Positions 4,968 to 7,135 of a stretch of 7,135 nucleotides of DNA are shown piece by piece (the first letter of the stretch is position 1; every line of letters starts with the position of its first letter). Source of the DNA: UBA1161 sp049520395. GTDB lineage: Bacteria > Planctomycetota > Phycisphaerae > Tepidisphaerales > Tepidisphaeraceae. The notes beneath the pieces are model-generated. The model saw only the letters and a list, made by a program, of their open reading frames with translations, searched no databases and was not told the DNA's origin. The DNA is taken from assembly GCA_049520395.1 (NCBI GenBank), contig JBEKPV010000170.1, forward strand, positions 1 through 7,135. Direction: 5' to 3'. The translations under genes were made by a program, and so were the position numbers.

Positions 4968-7125
4968 CCCCCCGCCACATTTCTCGATACGCCGCTTCGA
5001 CGTCGCGCGCGAATTGCTTTCCATCCATCAGCGGCGAAGCGCGCATCCGATCTCGCAATCCAGCCGACAATTTCGCAAGCCCCGGCAAATCGCCCCCCAG
5101 CCGCACCGCGATTTCCACATACTCCCGCGGCGAATTCGCCACCCACTCCCGCAATCCCAGACTATTTAAAACGCTCGACCCCAGCCGCTGCCCATACACC
5201 TGCCCAGCCAGGCTCACCACCGGCACTCCCATCCAGAGCGCATGGCAAACCACCGTATGCCCGCTGGCCGGAAACGTATCCAGCACGACATCCACTTCCC
5301 CATGCGCCGCAAAATATTTTTCCATCGACTCCGCATTCTGAAACGTCACCCGATCCGCGCTCACGCCCATCCCCCGCAGCGCCTCACCAATCCGTTCCCG
5401 CGCCGCGGCATCCCCCAAGCCCTCCGCCTTCAAAACCAGCCGAGACCCCGGCAACCGCGCCAAAATCTCCCCCCAGCTCTGAAGCAGCTCCGGCCCCACC
5501 TTCCTGAGCACCGTAAAACATCCAAACGTCGCCTGCCCCTTCCCGAGCCCCGGCAACCCCATCGGCTCCGGCGAATTTTCCCACGCCCGGTAACACGCCA
5601 GCGCTTTCGGCAACCGGACCAGACGCTCGCGATGAAATTGCTCGGTTTTCCCGACCGGATCGCACCACGCGTCGGTCAGCCGAAAATCCATCGCCGCCAG
5701 CCCGGTCGTGCCCGGATACCCGAGATAAGTCACCTGAACTGGCGCCGGTTTCCGCGCGAAAACCAGCAGTCGGTTGTCGGCCGTGTGCCCGGCCAAATCC
5801 ACCAAAATGTCGATCCCATCTTCACGAATCAGCGCCTCCACGCCCGCAACGTCCCGCCCCGCGATATCCCGCCAATGATGCGAAAGCGTTTTGATCCGTT
5901 GCGTCACCTCGTCCGGATGCGCCATGTCGCTGTAACAGTAAATCTCAAATTGCTTCGCGTCGTGATGGGCCAGCAATTCCTCAATAAAAAATGAAACCGA
6001 ATGCAGCCGAAAATCGGGTGAGACGTATCCGATGCGCAGCCGCCGATCGGGGTCGCGCGGGCTCTGGTGCTCCGCCGCCCGCCCGCCGCCGTAGCGCCGA
6101 TCCCATTCCAGATGCTCGTTAAAAATCTGCTCCTGCGAGTAATCCGGATGCAAATGCAGCAGGCAAAGCCTGAAGCTGGCCCCATCGGCATCCTCCGGGC
6201 ACTCGGACAAATACTGGTCGCACGCGACAAGCGACTCGGAAACTTTTCCGACATCCTGAAGTATCGAGCTGAGGATGAGGAGCGATTTAGGGCTATCCGG
6301 CCGCAGCGCGATCAGCCGCCGATAGGCGGCGATGCTCGCCTCATATTCTCCCATTCGCCGATAAGCCGCCCCAAGTTGATCGATCGCCACCGCATGATTC
6401 GGATCCAGCTCCAGCGCCCGGCGAAAATATTCGACAGCCTTCTGATCCTTCTTCGCCGCCCGCAGAGCAATCCCCCCATTGATCCAGGCCCCCACCATCC
6501 GCGGCTGCGCCTCCTTCGCCCGGTCAAACGCCTCAATCGCCCCCGCCAGCTCCCCCAATTGCAGCTTCGCCGCCCCCAAATTGATCCACGCATCGGCAAA
6601 CGTCGGCCGCAGCCGCGCCGCCCGCGCAAACGCCTCCGCCGCCGCCTGCGGCAACTTCAGTTCCGCCCGCGCATTGCCAAGATTGAACCACGCCTCGAAC
6701 GAATCCGCCCGGATTTTCAGCGCTTTCTCCAGCGACGCGGCCCCCTCCGCCGCCTTCCCCGTCGCCCGCAGCGCAGCGCCCAAATTAATCCAGGCATCCA
6801 CCAAATCCTCGCGCTCGCTGAGCACCAGCCGATACGCGCCGATCGCCTCCTCCCGCCTGCCCAGCGACGACAGCATCTGCCCCAGCGCCAATTGGAATTC
6901 CCATTTTCGCGGCTCAACTCTCGCCGCCTTCCCCACCGATTCGACCGCCAACTCTTTCCGACCGGATTGCCACAGGACCAGCCCGAGCAAATGCAGCGCC
7001 TCCCCCCAATCCGGCTGCGAACTTAAAATCTCCCGGCAGATCGATTCCGCCTCGTCCAATCGCCCCTGGCTCCGCCGGAGCCTGGCGGTCTGCAAGAGTT
7101 CGTCGGGATATGCTTCGCGAGCCAC
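4948..7125 (-). CDS. TPR-repeat protein with GT41 (SPINDLY/OGT-like) glycosyltransferase domain
   Basis: The 725-residue protein starts with nine gapless 34-residue TPR units (residues 6-311), with repeated AWINLGAA (111-118, 179-186). A GT41 catalytic region follows (about 363-717). Its marks are RIGYVSPDFRLHS (364-376, with H375 aligned to a conserved OGT His), DILVDLAGHTADNR (439-452), RKPAPVQVTYLGYPGTTG (458-475), FGCFTVLRKV (534-543, K542 aligned to the catalytic Lys), LDTFPASGHT (615-624) and LWMGVPVVSLAG (630-641). GT41 enzymes such as human OGT transfer GlcNAc from UDP-GlcNAc to Ser/Thr. Bacterial members are diverse and few have known targets. The usual GGTTTCDALW reads GHTVVCHALW (622-631). 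The start used is GTG at 7123-7125, but the frame stays open to the window edge, so the true start may lie beyond it. Converges with and overlaps cdaR by 20 bp. Confidence 0.9.
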   Translation of the reverse strand: MAREAYPDELLQTARLRRSQGRLDEAESICREILSSQPDWGEALHLLGLVLWQSGRKELAVESVGKAARVEPRKWEFQLALGQMLSSLGRREEAIGAYRLVLSEREDLVDAWINLGAALRATGKAAEGAASLEKALKIRADSFEAWFNLGNARAELKLPQAAAEAFARAARLRPTFADAWINLGAAKLQLGELAGAIEAFDRAKEAQPRMVGAWINGGIALRAAKKDQKAVEYFRRALELDPNHAVAIDQLGAAYRRMGEYEASIAAYRRLIALRPDSPKSLLILSSILQDVGKVSESLVACDQYLSECPEDADGASFRLCLLHLHPDYSQEQIFNEHLEWDRRYGGGRAAEHQSPRDPDRRLRIGYVSPDFRLHSVSFFIEELLAHHDAKQFEIYCYSDMAHPDEVTQRIKTLSHHWRDIAGRDVAGVEALIREDGIDILVDLAGHTADNRLLVFARKPAPVQVTYLGYPGTTGLAAMDFRLTDAWCDPVGKTEQFHRERLVRLPKALACYRAWENSPEPMGLPGLGKGQATFGCFTVLRKVGPELLQSWGEILARLPGSRLVLKAEGLGDAAARERIGEALRGMGVSADRVTFQNAESMEKYFAAHGEVDVVLDTFPASGHTVVCHALWMGVPVVSLAGQVYGQRLGSSVLNSLGLREWVANSPREYVEIAVRLGGDLPGLAKLSAGLRDRMRASPLMDGKQFARDVEAAYREMWRGASAPSR

Positions 7126-7135
7126 GGCCCGTCGA

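Noticed and set aside
5242..7026. Two long plus-strand ORFs (5242-5994, 6067-7026) opposite the TPR-GT41 gene
   Set aside because: Arg/Pro-rich low-complexity products mirroring the reverse frames of the repeats; the minus strand has coherent TPR and GT41 motifs over the same bases.

Overview
This is a GC-rich bacterial window with tightly packed genes on both strands. The gene content is a nine-repeat TPR protein fused to a GT41 (SPINDLY/OGT-like) glycosyltransferase, a divergent CdaA/CdaR pair next to folP, several starts without a Shine-Dalgarno sequence, and GTG starts. Together these suggest a member of the Planctomycetota or a related PVC-group bacterium. That placement is an inference from gene content and style; no rRNA or other taxonomic marker is present.

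Layout. Positions 1-343 (minus) hold the N-terminal part of a PPK2-type polyphosphate kinase, cut by the window edge. Positions 344-577 are a divergent intergenic region with two hairpin-type inverted repeats, a 15-16 bp direct repeat and a plausible sigma70-like promoter for pgsA. Positions 578-1237 (plus) encode PgsA, phosphatidylglycerophosphate synthase. A GNAT acetyltransferase follows at 1304-1753 (plus), with its own promoter overlapping the pgsA stop and a perfect AGGAGG. A short ORF on the minus strand (1794-1979) looks like a real small single-span membrane protein. An AT-rich stretch (1980-2050) separates it from the plus-strand cluster folP (2051-2917), cdaA (3008-3847) and cdaR (3858-4967). 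From 7125 down to 4948 on the minus strand runs the large TPR-GT41 protein, whose 3' end overlaps the end of cdaR by 20 bp.

How the genes relate. cdaA and cdaR form the standard membrane module for cyclic di-AMP synthesis and its control. folP makes dihydropteroate. In many bacteria folP or cdaA-cdaR sits beside glmM, but here glmM is absent from the window and the next gene is a convergent GT41 enzyme, a family whose characterised members use UDP-GlcNAc. PgsA supplies anionic phospholipid; PPK2 transfers phosphate between polyphosphate and nucleotides.

Most notable points: the normally near-invariant DGA motif of the diadenylate cyclase reads DLG; the GT41 nucleotide-binding segment has two substitutions at positions that contact UDP in human OGT; there are unexplained repeats in front of pgsA and cdaA; and third-codon-position choice appears to follow the DNA strand (C-rich plus strand) rather than the gene. 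I see no mobile element, CRISPR array, tRNA or rRNA, and no clear evidence of a wholly new system.
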